A stretch of 64,000 nt of DNA, taken from positions 3,209,501 to 3,273,500 of the forward strand of contig NZ_CP088953.1 of NCBI RefSeq assembly GCF_021165935.1, written 5' to 3'. The translations under genes were made by a program, and so were the position numbers. Positions 39,447 to 49,027 of this stretch are shown piece after piece. The notes beneath the pieces were generated by a model that was not told the origin of the DNA, made no database searches, and saw only the letters and a program-made list of their open reading frames with translations. This DNA comes from Microbulbifer elongatus (lineage in GTDB: Bacteria > Pseudomonadota > Gammaproteobacteria > Pseudomonadales > Cellvibrionaceae). Each line of letters begins with the position of its first letter. Positions within the stretch are counted from its first letter, which is position 1.

Positions 39447-40208
39447 TCAGGCTTGCGCCTCCAGACCATCCCCATTGCGCCCACCATAGCGCCGGTCACG
39501 CAGCCGGAAGGCATCCAGTGCCAGATCCAGTGCCGGCACATCGAAGTCGGGCCACAGCGTGTCAGTGAAATAAAATTCACTGTAAGCCGCCTGCCAGAGC
39601 ACAAAATTACTGATTCGCTGCTCCCCACTGGAGCGAATCAGCAGGTCCACCGGCGGAAGGTCTGCCAGCTGGATATGTGCACCCAGGGCTTCTTCGTCAA
39701 TAGAATCCGCAGCGCGCTGACCGCTGGCCACTTCTTCGGCCAGCACGCGCGCTGCCTGGGCTATATCCCATTGACCACCGTAGTCCGCAGCGATCACCAG
39801 CGTCCCGTTTTGCCCCTCGCGAGTCAATGCTTCCGCCTCGACGATGGCGCGCTGCACCCGCGAAGAAAAGCGGTCGCGACGACCGATGACACGCAGTCGA
39901 ACACCCTGCTCCTGCATGCGCCGAGCTTCCCGGCGCAGATAGGAGTGGAACAGACTCATCAGCAGCTCCACCTCCTTGGGGGGCCGCCGCCAGTTCTCAC
40001 TGGAGAAGGCGAACAGGGTCAGAACCTCAATATGACGTTCTTTACACGCCTCGATCAGGTCCCGGATACGCTCCACGCCCGCCTTGTGACCGGCGGAGGG
40101 TGACAAACCGCGGCGCGCTGCCCAACGGCCATTTCCATCCATGATGATGGCAACATGTCGCGGCCCCGCCTGCTCGTGTGCTGTCACACCAGTACCGCCT
40201 GAAGACAT
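39447..40208 (-). CDS. uppS: Undecaprenyl diphosphate synthase
   Basis: Cis-prenyltransferase making the C55 lipid carrier for peptidoglycan and O-antigen. 253 aa. VAIIMDGNGRWAARRGLSPS at 19-38 contains the catalytic Asp; FAFSSENWRRPPKEVELLM follows; RSSGEQRISNFVLWQAAYSEF near the C terminus is the diphosphate-binding segment. The ATG overlaps the frr stop as TGATG, so translation is probably coupled. Confidence 0.97.
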   Translation of the reverse strand: MSSGGTGVTAHEQAGPRHVAIIMDGNGRWAARRGLSPSAGHKAGVERIRDLIEACKERHIEVLTLFAFSSENWRRPPKEVELLMSLFHSYLRREARRMQEQGVRLRVIGRRDRFSSRVQRAIVEAEALTREGQNGTLVIAADYGGQWDIAQAARVLAEEVASGQRAADSIDEEALGAHIQLADLPPVDLLIRSSGEQRISNFVLWQAAYSEFYFTDTLWPDFDVPALDLALDAFRLRDRRYGGRNGDGLEAQA

Positions 40209-40765
40209 CAGATTTCCATCAGGTCTTTTTCTTTTGCCGCCAGCGCTTTTTCCACCTCGGCAATGTATTTGTCGGTCAGCTTCTGGATCTCGTCCGCTGC
40301 GCGACGCTCGTCGTCTTCAGAGATCTCTTTGTCTTTGACCAGCGCCTTTACTTCCGCCAGCGCATCGCGGCGGTTGTTGCGGATAGAAACCCGCGCACTT
40401 TCCGCTTCGCCTTTGGCCTGCTTGATGAAGTTCTTACGGGTTTCTTCCGTCAGCATCGGCATCGGAATACGGATAACCGCGCCGGCAGTGCTGGGGTTGA
40501 GCCCCAGATCAGACTTCATGATGGCTTTTTCAATGTCCGGAACCAGGTTCTTTTCCCAGGGAGTAACCGACAGGGTACGCGCATCTTCCACGGTGACATT
40601 CGCAACCTGGGACAACGGCGTATCAGAGCCGTAGTAGGACACCTGGATACCGTCCAGGATACTCGGGTGAGCGCGGCCGGTACGGATTTTGTTGAAGTTG
40701 GTGCCCAGTGCGTCAATGGCCTTACCCATACGTGACTCGGCTTGCTTCTTGATATCGTTAATCAC
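40208..40765 (-). CDS. frr: Ribosome recycling factor
   Basis: Splits ribosomes after termination together with EF-G. 185 aa. Recognised by [17 protein letters not shown] (residues ~27-43), [14 protein letters not shown] and the long helical C-terminal half with [14 protein letters not shown]. The start is GTG 40765, with GAGG about eight bases upstream, overlapping the pyrH stop by eight bases. Between pyrH and uppS. Confidence 0.97.
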   Translation of the reverse strand: MINDIKKQAESRMGKAIDALGTNFNKIRTGRAHPSILDGIQVSYYGSDTPLSQVANVTVEDARTLSVTPWEKNLVPDIEKAIMKSDLGLNPSTAGAVIRIPMPMLTEETRKNFIKQAKGEAESARVSIRNNRRDALAEVKALVKDKEISEDDERRAADEIQKLTDKYIAEVEKALAAKEKDLMEI

Positions 40766-41498
40766 GATTCACTTCCTCTTCGATCAGTGTGCCCTCTTCG
40801 CCACCCACAACAATGTTGAGCAGTGCGCCGGTCTTATCCATACGGAATACCCGCACCGGCATGTTGTGTTCGCGGCAGAGGCAGATTGCGGTTAGATCCA
40901 TTACGCCGAGCTTCTTGTCCAGAACCTCGTCGTAAGTAAGTTGGTCGTAGCGGGTGGCGTCAGGCACCAGTTTCGGATCCGCCGAGTAGACACCATCCAC
41001 TTTGGTAGCCTTGAGCACCATTTCCGCTTCAATCTCGATACCGCGCAGGCAGGCGGCGGAATCCGTGGTAAAGAAGGGGTTGCCGGTGCCGGCGGCAAAA
41101 ATCAGCACTTCGCCGCGCTCCAGGTAACGGATGGCGGCGCGGCGGTCATAGTGGTCCACGATACCGCTCATCTGGATGGCCGACATGACGCGGGAGGAGA
41201 TATTCGAGCGCTCCAGTGCATCGCGCAGGGCCAGGGCGTTCATGACAGTGGCCAGCATGCCCATGTGGTCGCCAGTCACCCGATCGAGGCCCGCAGCGTT
41301 CAGCGCGGCGCCACGGAACAGGTTGCCGCCACCGACCACCAGCCCGACCTGAACACCAATACCCACCAGCTGGCCAATTTCCAGGGCCATTTTGTCGAGC
41401 ACTTTGGGGCTGATACCAAACCCCTGTTCGCCCATCAGCTCTTCTCCGCTGAGCTTTAACAGGATTCGCTTGTACTTGCGGTCTTTAATACCTGGCAT
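40758..41498 (-). CDS. pyrH: UMP kinase
   Basis: Phosphorylates UMP to UDP; hexameric amino-acid-kinase fold. 246 aa. Motifs: [19 protein letters not shown] at 10-28, [29 protein letters not shown], and [18 protein letters not shown]. Overlaps frr by eight bases. Unlike the usual tight rpsB-tsf-pyrH order, 449 bases including a foldback element separate it from tsf, so pyrH probably has its own promoter. Confidence 0.97.
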   Translation of the reverse strand: MPGIKDRKYKRILLKLSGEELMGEQGFGISPKVLDKMALEIGQLVGIGVQVGLVVGGGNLFRGAALNAAGLDRVTGDHMGMLATVMNALALRDALERSNISSRVMSAIQMSGIVDHYDRRAAIRYLERGEVLIFAAGTGNPFFTTDSAACLRGIEIEAEMVLKATKVDGVYSADPKLVPDATRYDQLTYDEVLDKKLGVMDLTAICLCREHNMPVRVFRMDKTGALLNIVVGGEEGTLIEEEVNRD

Positions 41499-41947
41499 CC
41501 CTTGTTCCTCAACTGTTACGGGCTAAATTCTGTGTTGAGACGCAACCGACGTTCCCGGTCGCGCCCGCCGAACATTACAACAAATTCGGCGCTTTACCTA
41601 TGGCTATACCGATCTGGCCGGACTCAGAGTGCAGGAAAGCCTCGCCCACCTCCAATTTCGCTCAAATATCGAGCAGAAATCCCTAGTGGTCCATGCGAAA
41701 GTTCGGTAACTAAGGAGCACAGCCAAAGTGTTCAGATCAAGGCGAGAAAGCGTAGGAATAGTGGTTCTATTTCAAGCTTTCTCAACGCAGAGCTGGACGC
41801 TTTGGCGAAGCGAACAGTTACACAACTTTCCGCATGCACCACTAGTGGCCAGATACAACAGCGGGGCGCCCCGGACGTATTCTAACGAACACACCGGGAG
41901 CACCCCGCTGGCGCCAGCGACCGGACGGTCGCCGGCTGACGCAAGCA
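41499..41947. other. Long non-coding gap between tsf and pyrH
   Basis: 449 bases without a supported gene. It contains the foldback element at 41683-41845. A short GCGACCG/CGGTCGC-type palindrome near 41920 may end the tsf transcript. The region should also hold the pyrH promoter on the minus strand, which I cannot place with confidence. Confidence 0.6.
41683..41845. mobile_element. 163-bp foldback (MITE-like) element
   Basis: Ends are inverted repeats: CTAGTGGTCCATGCGAAAG at the left and, read from the right, CTAGTGGTGCATGCGGAAAG, continuing to GTAACT on both sides. Pairing resumes further in (GCCAAAGTGTTC with GCCAAAGCGTCC; GAGAAAGC with GAGAAAGC; GGAATAG with GAAATAG), so almost the whole element can fold into one ~80-bp imperfect stem. 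It codes for nothing convincing. The flanks offer at most a CTAG target duplication. No transposase in the window matches it. Confidence 0.75.
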
Positions 41948-42811
41948 TCAAGAGCTGGCTTTAACCTGAGCGGCTACTTCCGCAGCAAAGTCAACGTCTT
42001 CTTTCTCGATACCTTCACCCACCTCAAAACGCACGAAGCTGGCAACGTCGCCACCGGCATCTTTCACCAGTTTGCCGACGTTAACGTCCGGGTTCTTGAC
42101 GAAAGGCTGTTCCACCAGGCTGTTTTCCTTGAGGAACTTCTTGATACGGCCGCCCATCATCTTCTCGACGATTTCGGCAGGCTTGCCTTCCATGTCCGGC
42201 TGCGCCTTGATGATGTCTTTTTCCTTCTCCAGCACGTCCGTCGGCATATCTTCCGGCTTAACCACTTGCGGGTTAACCGCGGTTACGTGCATGGCCACAT
42301 CGCGCGCAGTTTCAACATCACCGCCGCTCAGGGCAACAATGGCGGCGATACGGTTGTTGGAGTGCACATAGGCACCCACGACCGGCGCTTCTACCAGCTG
42401 GATACGACGAACACCGATGTTCTCACCGATCTTCTGCACCAGCGCTTCGCGCGCTTCTTCCAGGTCACCTTCCATCAGTGCAGCCACATCTTCCTGACGG
42501 TCAGCAAACGCCTTGTCGACCACTTTGCCCACAAACGCTTTAAAGCCTTCGTCGCGCGCAACGAAGTCGGTTTCGGAGTTCACTTCAACCAGAACACCGT
42601 AGCTGCCGTCTTCGGCAACCTTGGCAGCAACAACGCCGTCAGCAGCAGTACGGCCAGCTTTCTTGGCCGCTTTCAGGCCGGAAGCCTTGCGCAGATCTTC
42701 AATCGCTTTCTCGATGTCGCCGTCTGCCTCATTCAGTGCCTTCTTGCACTCCATCATCGGCAGGCCGGTGCGCTCGCGCAGTTCTTTTACCATTGACGCG
42801 GTAATCGCCAT
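41948..42811 (-). CDS. tsf: Translation elongation factor Ts
   Basis: Nucleotide exchange factor that recycles EF-Tu. 287 aa. N-terminal UBA-like domain [24 protein letters not shown]; core signature [17 protein letters not shown] near 75; C-terminal [18 protein letters not shown] and [18 protein letters not shown]. Downstream of rpsB with a hairpin terminator or attenuator between them, as in E. coli. Confidence 0.98.
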   Translation of the reverse strand: MAITASMVKELRERTGLPMMECKKALNEADGDIEKAIEDLRKASGLKAAKKAGRTAADGVVAAKVAEDGSYGVLVEVNSETDFVARDEGFKAFVGKVVDKAFADRQEDVAALMEGDLEEAREALVQKIGENIGVRRIQLVEAPVVGAYVHSNNRIAAIVALSGGDVETARDVAMHVTAVNPQVVKPEDMPTDVLEKEKDIIKAQPDMEGKPAEIVEKMMGGRIKKFLKENSLVEQPFVKNPDVNVGKLVKDAGGDVASFVRFEVGEGIEKEDVDFAAEVAAQVKASS

Positions 42812-42854
42812 GATTCAATCCTCGGGTTCAGATTCAAATTCTTTGTTGGATTTG

Positions 42855-42885
42855 AAAAAAAGGGGCCGGATAAGTGGCCCCTTTT
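42855..42885 (-). terminator. rpsB-tsf intergenic terminator/attenuator
   Basis: GGGGCC (42862-42867) and GGCCCC (42876-42881). On the minus strand the stem is followed by seven T. Placed 58 bases past the rpsB stop and 43 before tsf, it probably lets only part of transcription reach tsf. Confidence 0.85.
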
Positions 42886-42943
42886 CCCTGCAGCGTAACC
42901 GAAAAATGTTACACCGCCAGTAGCCTGCGGCTATAACTCCGAA

Positions 42944-43693
42944 TTAGGAGTCCGCAGCTTGCTGATCGTCTTCTGCTTCAACGTATTCGCTTTGAGCAGC
43001 AGCGCCACCAGCTTCGGCAGTGCCCGCCAGAACAGCGTCAGCAACTGCAGTGGTGTACAGCTTGATGGCACGGATAGCGTCATCGTTGCCAGGGATAATG
43101 TAGTCAACACCTTCCGGGCTGCTGTTGGTATCCACGATACCGATCACAGGGATACCCAGCTTGTTGGCTTCCTGGATCGCGATGCGCTCGTGCTCAACGT
43201 CGATCACGAACAGTGCGTCCGGCAGACCACCCATGTCTTTGATACCACCGATGGAGCGCTCGAGCTTCTCCATGGTGCGGGTGCGCATCAGGGCTTCTTT
43301 CTTGGTCAGCTTCTCGAAGGTGCCGTCCTGAGACTGGGCTTCGAGATCGCGGTAACGCTTGATGGAAGCGCGGATGGTTTTGTAGTTGGTGAGCATACCA
43401 CCCAGCCAGCGGTTGCTGACGTAGGGCTGACCTGCACGCTCGGCCTGCTCTTTGATGGACTTCTGCGCAGCGCGCTTGGTGCCAACAAACAGAATCTTCT
43501 TCTTCTGCGCTGCCATGCCTTTGATGACTTGCAGAGCGTCGTTGAAGGCCGGAACAGTGTGCTCCAGGTTGATGATGTGAATCTTGTTGCGAGCACCAAA
43601 GATGTATTCACCCATCTTCGGGTTCCAGTAGCGAGTCTGGTGACCAAAGTGGACACCAGCCTGCAGCATATCGCGCATGCTGACTTGCGGCAT
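42944..43693 (-). CDS. rpsB: 30S ribosomal protein S2
   Basis: Late-assembling small-subunit protein needed to bind S1. 249 aa. Start ATG 43693 gives [20 protein letters not shown], the family N terminus; an upstream codon at 43711 adds six residues. Other signatures: [35 protein letters not shown] and [27 protein letters not shown]. Acidic C-terminal tail. Divergent from map across a 509-base gap that includes a long leader. Confidence 0.98.
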   Translation of the reverse strand: MPQVSMRDMLQAGVHFGHQTRYWNPKMGEYIFGARNKIHIINLEHTVPAFNDALQVIKGMAAQKKKILFVGTKRAAQKSIKEQAERAGQPYVSNRWLGGMLTNYKTIRASIKRYRDLEAQSQDGTFEKLTKKEALMRTRTMEKLERSIGGIKDMGGLPDALFVIDVEHERIAIQEANKLGIPVIGIVDTNSSPEGVDYIIPGNDDAIRAIKLYTTAVADAVLAGTAEAGGAAAQSEYVEAEDDQQAADS

Positions 43694-44202
43694 AATAAAC
43701 CTCAATAACAATAGCGGAAGCCGACGACCAGAACGTCACGGTCGAGAACTTCCCGGGTTTGATCCTCCATATACCCCATTCTCCAATCCCCGGACCACCC
43801 CTCATAACTGAGAGATCAGTGACCACGAAGACACCCAGGACAATGTGCCGGTATATGTGCGGCGTTTGTTAAGGGCGGCAAAATTCACCACCCTTTGTTT
43901 AGTTTCACTCCGGGCACTGCCCAAAGCGGCGCGCTTTATACCACATTCCCGGAGAGGCTGGAAGTGTGACGAGCGCCACAGGGGAAATAATGGAGGGATT
44001 ACAGCCACTCGGGTACCAGATCCGTCAAGCCGGTCACCTAATGCCCTGCCCCTGTAATTCCGCTACAATACCGCGCCGTTTCCGGACCCGGCGGAACAAC
44101 CTGTCGTTTCAGGGTCCGGTTTGCGCCCGAAGTGCCGCCAGATCGCGCGCTTTTGCCCACAACACACTGTGAAGAACTAGCCACAAACCGTCGGGAAGAT
44201 TC
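43694..44202. other. Divergent rpsB-map regulatory gap with long rpsB leader
   Basis: 509 bases without a supported gene. On the minus strand TATAAA at 43940-43935, followed by the GC-rich GCGCGCC typical of stringently controlled ribosomal promoters, would start rpsB transcription and leave a ~230-base leader, where S2 autoregulation is expected from E. coli. On the plus strand TACAAT (44064-44069) is a weak -10 candidate for map. Both promoter calls are motif matches only. Confidence 0.5.
43935..43940 (-). promoter_or_regulatory. rpsB: Candidate -10 of the rpsB promoter
   Basis: TATAAA on the minus strand followed by GCGCGCC. A -35 at the usual distance (CTTCCA) is poor. The GC-rich discriminator fits negative control by ppGpp, as known for ribosomal protein genes. 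Confidence 0.45.
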
Positions 44203-44973
44203 ATGACCAATGCCGTAAAGACACCAGAGCAAATCGCCAAAATGCGCACCGCCGGCCGCCTCGCCGCCGAAGTGCTGGAAATGATTGGCGAATACGTAGT
44301 TCCCGGTGTCACCACGGAAGAGCTGGACCGCCGCTGCCATGACTACATCGTCAATGAGCAGGAGGCCATCCCCGCCTGCCTCGGTTACCGCGGTTTTCCG
44401 AAGTCCATCTGCACATCCGTCAACGAGGTGATCTGCCACGGCATTCCCTCTGAGTCCAAGGTGCTGAAGAAAGGCGACATCATCAATATCGACGTCACCG
44501 TGATCAAGGATGGCTGGTATGGCGACACCTCCAAAATGTACTTTGTCGGCAAGCCGGCACCACACGCCCAGCGCCTGGTCAAGGTAACCCAGGAATGTCT
44601 GTACAAGGCCATCGAGATCGTGCGCCCCGGCACCACACTGGGCGATATTGGCCACGTGATCCAGCAACACGCGGAAAAGAACTACTACTCGGTCGTCAAG
44701 GATTTCTGCGGTCACGGCATCGGCGATGTGTTCCACGAAGACCCGCAGATCCTCCACTACGGTAAACCAGGCACCGGACAGGTGCTGGAAGAAGGCATGA
44801 CCTTCACCATCGAACCCATGATCAATGCGGGGAAACCGGGCAGCCGGGTACTGCGCGACGGCTGGACCGCCGTGACCGTAGATCGTCGCCTGTCCGCGCA
44901 ATGGGAGCACACCATGGCGGTCACCAGTGACGGGGTGGAAATTCTCACCGCGCGCAAGGAAGAGTCATTCTGA
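44203..44973 (+). CDS. map: Methionine aminopeptidase, type I
   Basis: Removes the initiator Met from nascent proteins. 256 aa. All five metal ligands are present at the E. coli positions: Asp97 (INIDVTV), Asp108 (YGDTSKM), His171 (CGHGIGDVFHED), Glu204 (FTIEPM) and Glu235 (QWEHTMAV); His79 lies in VNEVICHGIP. Divergent from rpsB and followed 68 bases later by glnD, the standard order. Confidence 0.98.
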   Translation: MTNAVKTPEQIAKMRTAGRLAAEVLEMIGEYVVPGVTTEELDRRCHDYIVNEQEAIPACLGYRGFPKSICTSVNEVICHGIPSESKVLKKGDIINIDVTVIKDGWYGDTSKMYFVGKPAPHAQRLVKVTQECLYKAIEIVRPGTTLGDIGHVIQQHAEKNYYSVVKDFCGHGIGDVFHEDPQILHYGKPGTGQVLEEGMTFTIEPMINAGKPGSRVLRDGWTAVTVDRRLSAQWEHTMAVTSDGVEILTARKEESF

Positions 44974-45041
44974 TTTCGAGCGCTCCTATGACATTATTCA
45001 GCGCTCGCGCTGGCCGACAGGGTTAACCGGATTCCGCACCT

Positions 45042-47777
45042 ATGAATTCTATGCAGCTGGCGCAGTTACCGCATTTTGAAAAACCCCTGTTCTTCTTCGA
45101 CCAGTCCCGGTTCCGGAGAGACCTGGCTGAGGGCGCCCGCCCCACCCTGGAGATATTCAAGGACGCGGTGGGCGCTGCAGACACGCATATGGCGCGTCGC
45201 TTCAGCGAGGGGGAAGACGTCCGCACTCTGGTCTACGAGCGCGCCCTTTTTGTGGACTGCCTGCTGCACTACGCCTGGCACCAGTTTCAGTGGCCCGGGT
45301 CCGTCAGCCTGCTGGCCGTGGGCGGCTACGGCCGCGGTGAGCTGCACCCCAAATCCGATATTGACCTGCTGATTCTCACCACTGAAAAGCCCGATGCGAC
45401 CGTCGTCGACAATATCGAACGCCTGGTGGCCTTTCTCTGGGACCTGACACTCGACATCGGCCACGCGGTCCGCACCGTGGACCAGTGCATGGAAATGGCC
45501 GCGGAAGATATTACCGTCGCCACCAACCTGATGGAGTGCCGCACCATCGTCGGCAATCCCGCTCTGTGCGACGCGCTGGCCGAGCGTATGACGCCGGAGA
45601 GCCTGTGGCCCGCCGACCAGTTCTTCACGGCCAAATATGAAGAGCAGGAAGCCCGCCACAGTAAACAGCAGGGAGCCGAGTACAACCTCGAGCCCAATAT
45701 CAAAAACGCCCCCGGCGGCCTGCGGGACATCCAGACGATCAATTGGGTGGCGAAACGCTATTTCCGGGTGCGCACGCTCAAGCAGCTACAGGGTAAAGGG
45801 TTCTTTACCGAGGAGGAGTTCGCCATCCTCCAGTCCGGCGAGGACTTCCTGTGGCGGGTGCGTTACGGACTGCACCTGCTGGCCGGGCGCCCGGAAGAGC
45901 GCCTGCTGTTCGATTACCAGCGGGAACTGGCACGGGATTTCGGCTACAAGGACAACGACACCCACCTTGCGGTAGAGCAGTTCATGCACACCTACTACCG
46001 CATAGTGATGGCCTTGCGGGAACTGAACGATGTGATGCTGCAATTCCTCGACGAGGTGATTCTGCAGCGGGGCACGCACCTGCCGGTGACACCGATCAAC
46101 GAGCGCTTCCAACTGCGCGGCAACACGATTGAGGTAGCGGTCACCCGCACTTTTACCGAGCACCCCCCCGCCCTGCTGGAAATCTTTGTGCTGATGGCAA
46201 ACAATCCGGAGATCCACGGCGTGCGTGCCTCCACCATCCGCCTGATGCGCGAACACCGCCACCTGATCGACGACCAGTTCCGCGCAGACGCGGCCAATGC
46301 GCGCCTGTTTATGCAACTGTTGCGCAGCCCCCGCGGCCTCTCCACGCAACTGACCCGGATGACCCGCTACGGCATCCTCGGCCGCTACCTGCCGGAGTTC
46401 GGCCGCGTCACCGGGCAGATGCAGCACGACCTCTTTCATATTTACACCGTGGACGCCCACACCCTGCAGGTCGTGCGCAATATGCGCGGCTTCCGCAGTG
46501 ACGAGGCCTGGGAAAAATTCCCGCTGGCGGCAGAGATCCTGTCGCGGATGCGCAAACCGGAACTCCTGTATATCGCCGGCCTCTATCACGATATCGCCAA
46601 GGGGCGCGGTGGCGACCACTCCAAGCTCGGGGTGATCGACGCGGACGCCTTCTGCCGCCGCCACGGCCTGTCCGCCCGCGACCGCCGCTTGGTGTGCTGG
46701 CTGGTGGAGAAACACCTGCTGATGAGCGCGGTATCGCAGAAACAGGACATCACCGACCCGGAAGTGGTACATGCCTTCGCCGCCGAAGTGGGCGACCGCG
46801 AACACCTGGATTATCTGTACGCACTGACCGTGGCCGACATCAACGCCACCAACCCGGACCTGTGGAACAGCTGGCGCGCCAGCCTGATGCGCCAGCTGTA
46901 TCAGTACACCCAGCGCGCCCTGCGCCGTGGTCTGGAGAACCCCATCGACCGCGATGAGATCTACGTGGAGACCCAGGCACAGGCGCGAAACATGCTGCGC
47001 GCCATGGGCGTGCCCAGCAACGCAGTGGAAGACATCTGGTCGGAAATGGGCGAAGACTACTTCGTGCGCGAAAGTGCCGACAGTATCACCTGGCACACTG
47101 CCGCCATCTATCAACTGCAGAAAGACCCGGCGCGGGACGAAGACAGCGATACAGTGGTGCTCACCCGCAACTCCGGTCCCGGTGAACACGACGGCGCTAC
47201 CGAAGTGTTCGTCTACACCCCGGACAGACCCAATGTGTTTGCCGCGGTGGTCACCGGCCTCGACATGCTCAACCTGAATATTCACGACGCCCGCCTATAC
47301 AGCTCCGCCGGGGGTTACACCCTGGATACCTTCTATGTACTGGACGAATCCGGGCAACCGCTGCTGGACGAGCCCCACCGCCTGGAACAGATCCGCAACA
47401 CTCTGCAGAAAGAGCTGAAACTGGTGGAGGACTACTCCAAGGTAATCAAGCGACGTACTCCACGCCGTCTGAAAATGTTCCACCTGCCCAGCCAGGCCCA
47501 TATCTCCACCGAGCCCGGCGACACTTACAGTACGCTGGAAATCACCAGTGCGGACCGCCCCGGGCTGCTCGCACGCATTGCGCGGATTTTTATTACCCAC
47601 GACCTGCGCCTGCACAACGCGAAGATTTCCACCCTCGGGGAACGGGTGGAGGATATTTTCCATATCACCGATGCCGACGACCAGCCGCTGACCGACGACA
47701 GTCTGATCGAATTACTGGAACAGGCCATCTGTCAGGAACTGGACGCCCACCAGGCCACGCTGCCACCGCAGCCCTGA
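45042..47777 (+). CDS. glnD: PII uridylyltransferase/uridylyl-removing enzyme
   Basis: Nitrogen sensor that adds UMP to PII proteins when glutamine is low and removes it when high. 911 aa. Nucleotidyltransferase motif VGGYGRGELHPKSDIDLLIL at about 90-109; HD hydrolase motif YHDIAKGRGGDHS near 522; two C-terminal ACT domains (about 725-800 VFVYTPDRPNVFAAVV, and 835-905 TLEITSADRPGLLARIARIF) that bind glutamine. Between map and dapC, as in Pseudomonas. Confidence 0.98.
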   Translation: MNSMQLAQLPHFEKPLFFFDQSRFRRDLAEGARPTLEIFKDAVGAADTHMARRFSEGEDVRTLVYERALFVDCLLHYAWHQFQWPGSVSLLAVGGYGRGELHPKSDIDLLILTTEKPDATVVDNIERLVAFLWDLTLDIGHAVRTVDQCMEMAAEDITVATNLMECRTIVGNPALCDALAERMTPESLWPADQFFTAKYEEQEARHSKQQGAEYNLEPNIKNAPGGLRDIQTINWVAKRYFRVRTLKQLQGKGFFTEEEFAILQSGEDFLWRVRYGLHLLAGRPEERLLFDYQRELARDFGYKDNDTHLAVEQFMHTYYRIVMALRELNDVMLQFLDEVILQRGTHLPVTPINERFQLRGNTIEVAVTRTFTEHPPALLEIFVLMANNPEIHGVRASTIRLMREHRHLIDDQFRADAANARLFMQLLRSPRGLSTQLTRMTRYGILGRYLPEFGRVTGQMQHDLFHIYTVDAHTLQVVRNMRGFRSDEAWEKFPLAAEILSRMRKPELLYIAGLYHDIAKGRGGDHSKLGVIDADAFCRRHGLSARDRRLVCWLVEKHLLMSAVSQKQDITDPEVVHAFAAEVGDREHLDYLYALTVADINATNPDLWNSWRASLMRQLYQYTQRALRRGLENPIDRDEIYVETQAQARNMLRAMGVPSNAVEDIWSEMGEDYFVRESADSITWHTAAIYQLQKDPARDEDSDTVVLTRNSGPGEHDGATEVFVYTPDRPNVFAAVVTGLDMLNLNIHDARLYSSAGGYTLDTFYVLDESGQPLLDEPHRLEQIRNTLQKELKLVEDYSKVIKRRTPRRLKMFHLPSQAHISTEPGDTYSTLEITSADRPGLLARIARIFITHDLRLHNAKISTLGERVEDIFHITDADDQPLTDDSLIELLEQAICQELDAHQATLPPQP

Positions 47778-47816
47778 GACCGTCACCTAAAAAAAGCGCT
47801 TCGAGCAGACAAGAAT

Positions 47817-49004
47817 ATGAACCCGAATTTGCAACAGTTGCAGCCCTACCCGTTCGCCAAACTGGCGAAGCTGAAAGAGGGTGTCGAAGCACCGGCCGCA
47901 CTGGCCCCCATCGCCCTATCGATCGGTGAGCCAAAGCACGCGCCGCCCACATTTGTACGCGATGAGCTGATCGACAATCTGGAAAAACTCGCCGCTTACC
48001 CGCTCACCAAAGGGCTCGACGCCTTGCGGGAGACCATCGCCAATTGGCTGTGCAACCGATTCAGACTCGCATCATTGAACGCCGACAGCGAAGTGATTCC
48101 TGTCAACGGTACTCGCGAAGCCCTGTTTGCCTTTGCCCAGGCAGTTGTGGCTCCGGGATCGAAGGTGGTGATGCCAAACCCCTTCTATCAGATTTACGAA
48201 GGGGCCGCGTTTCTCGCCGGCGCCTCGCCCTATTTCGTAAACTGCAATGCGGAAAACAGTTTCAAGCCCGACTTCGCGTCGGTGCCGGAAAGCGTGTGGC
48301 AGGAGTGCAGCCTGCTGTACCTCTGCACTCCGGGGAACCCCACCGGCGCGCTGTTGACGAGCGAAGACCTGCAACAACTGATCGCCCTGGCGGACAAATA
48401 CGATTTCATCATCGCCTCCGACGAATGTTACTCGGAACTCTATTTCGATGAAGCCAATCCGCCTGTAGGCCTACTGCAAGCCTGCGCAGAACTCGGGCGC
48501 GATGACTACCGCCGCTGCGTGGTATTTCACAGCCTGTCCAAGCGCTCCAACCTGCCCGGCCTGCGCTCCGGATTTGTCGCCGGCGACGGTGAAATTCTGG
48601 AGAAATTTCTGCTGTACCGCACCTACCACGGCTGCGCCATGCCGGTACCGACGCAGTACGCCTCTGTTGCTGCGTGGCAGGATGAGCAGCATGTGATAGA
48701 AAACCGGGAACTGTACCGCCAGAAATTCGACGCGGTACTGGAAGTCCTCGACGGCTGCCTCGAGGTGCAAAAGCCCGAAGCGAGTTTTTACCTGTGGCCG
48801 CGCGTCGGTGACGGCGAGGCCTTCGCCCGCGAACTGTTCCGGCAGCAGCACATCACGGTGCTCCCCGGTGCTTACCTGGCCCGTGAGGCCAGCGGCGTAA
48901 ACCCCGGCGCGGAGTATGTGCGCATGGCTCTGGTGGCCACTCTGGAGGAGTGTATCGAAGCGGCGAAGCGCATCCGCAGCTTTTGCGGAAATAATCCGTT
49001 GTAG
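47817..49004 (+). CDS. dapC: Succinyldiaminopimelate transaminase
   Basis: PLP aminotransferase forming N-succinyl-LL-diaminopimelate in lysine and peptidoglycan synthesis. 395 aa, fold type I. PLP-site sequences: VNGTREALFAFAQAV near 97-111, CTPGNPTGALLTSEDL near 177, and the Schiff-base Lys in HSLSKRSNLPGLRSGFVAGD near 241. The call as DapC rather than a general aminotransferase rests on position between glnD and dapD/dapE and on sequence type. Its stop TAG is the first part of a REP repeat (TTGTAGGAGC). Confidence 0.93.
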   Translation: MNPNLQQLQPYPFAKLAKLKEGVEAPAALAPIALSIGEPKHAPPTFVRDELIDNLEKLAAYPLTKGLDALRETIANWLCNRFRLASLNADSEVIPVNGTREALFAFAQAVVAPGSKVVMPNPFYQIYEGAAFLAGASPYFVNCNAENSFKPDFASVPESVWQECSLLYLCTPGNPTGALLTSEDLQQLIALADKYDFIIASDECYSELYFDEANPPVGLLQACAELGRDDYRRCVVFHSLSKRSNLPGLRSGFVAGDGEILEKFLLYRTYHGCAMPVPTQYASVAAWQDEQHVIENRELYRQKFDAVLEVLDGCLEVQKPEASFYLWPRVGDGEAFARELFRQQHITVLPGAYLAREASGVNPGAEYVRMALVATLEECIEAAKRIRSFCGNNPL

Positions 49005-49023
49005 GAGCCCGCTCGCAGGCGAA
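48999..49023. repeat. REP-like sequence at the dapC-nth junction
   Basis: TTGTAGGAGCCCGCTCGCAGGCGAA matches the Pseudomonas-type REP pattern, here reduced to one arm and its GCCCGCTCGC/GCAGGCG head. It provides the dapC stop codon and ends four bases before the nth start, so it also forms part of the nth translation leader. Confidence 0.6.
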
Positions 49024-49027
49024 TAAC

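Noticed and set aside
41728..41964. Small open frames across the tsf-pyrH gap
   Set aside because: They run through the foldback element, lack ribosome-binding sites and show no protein family features.
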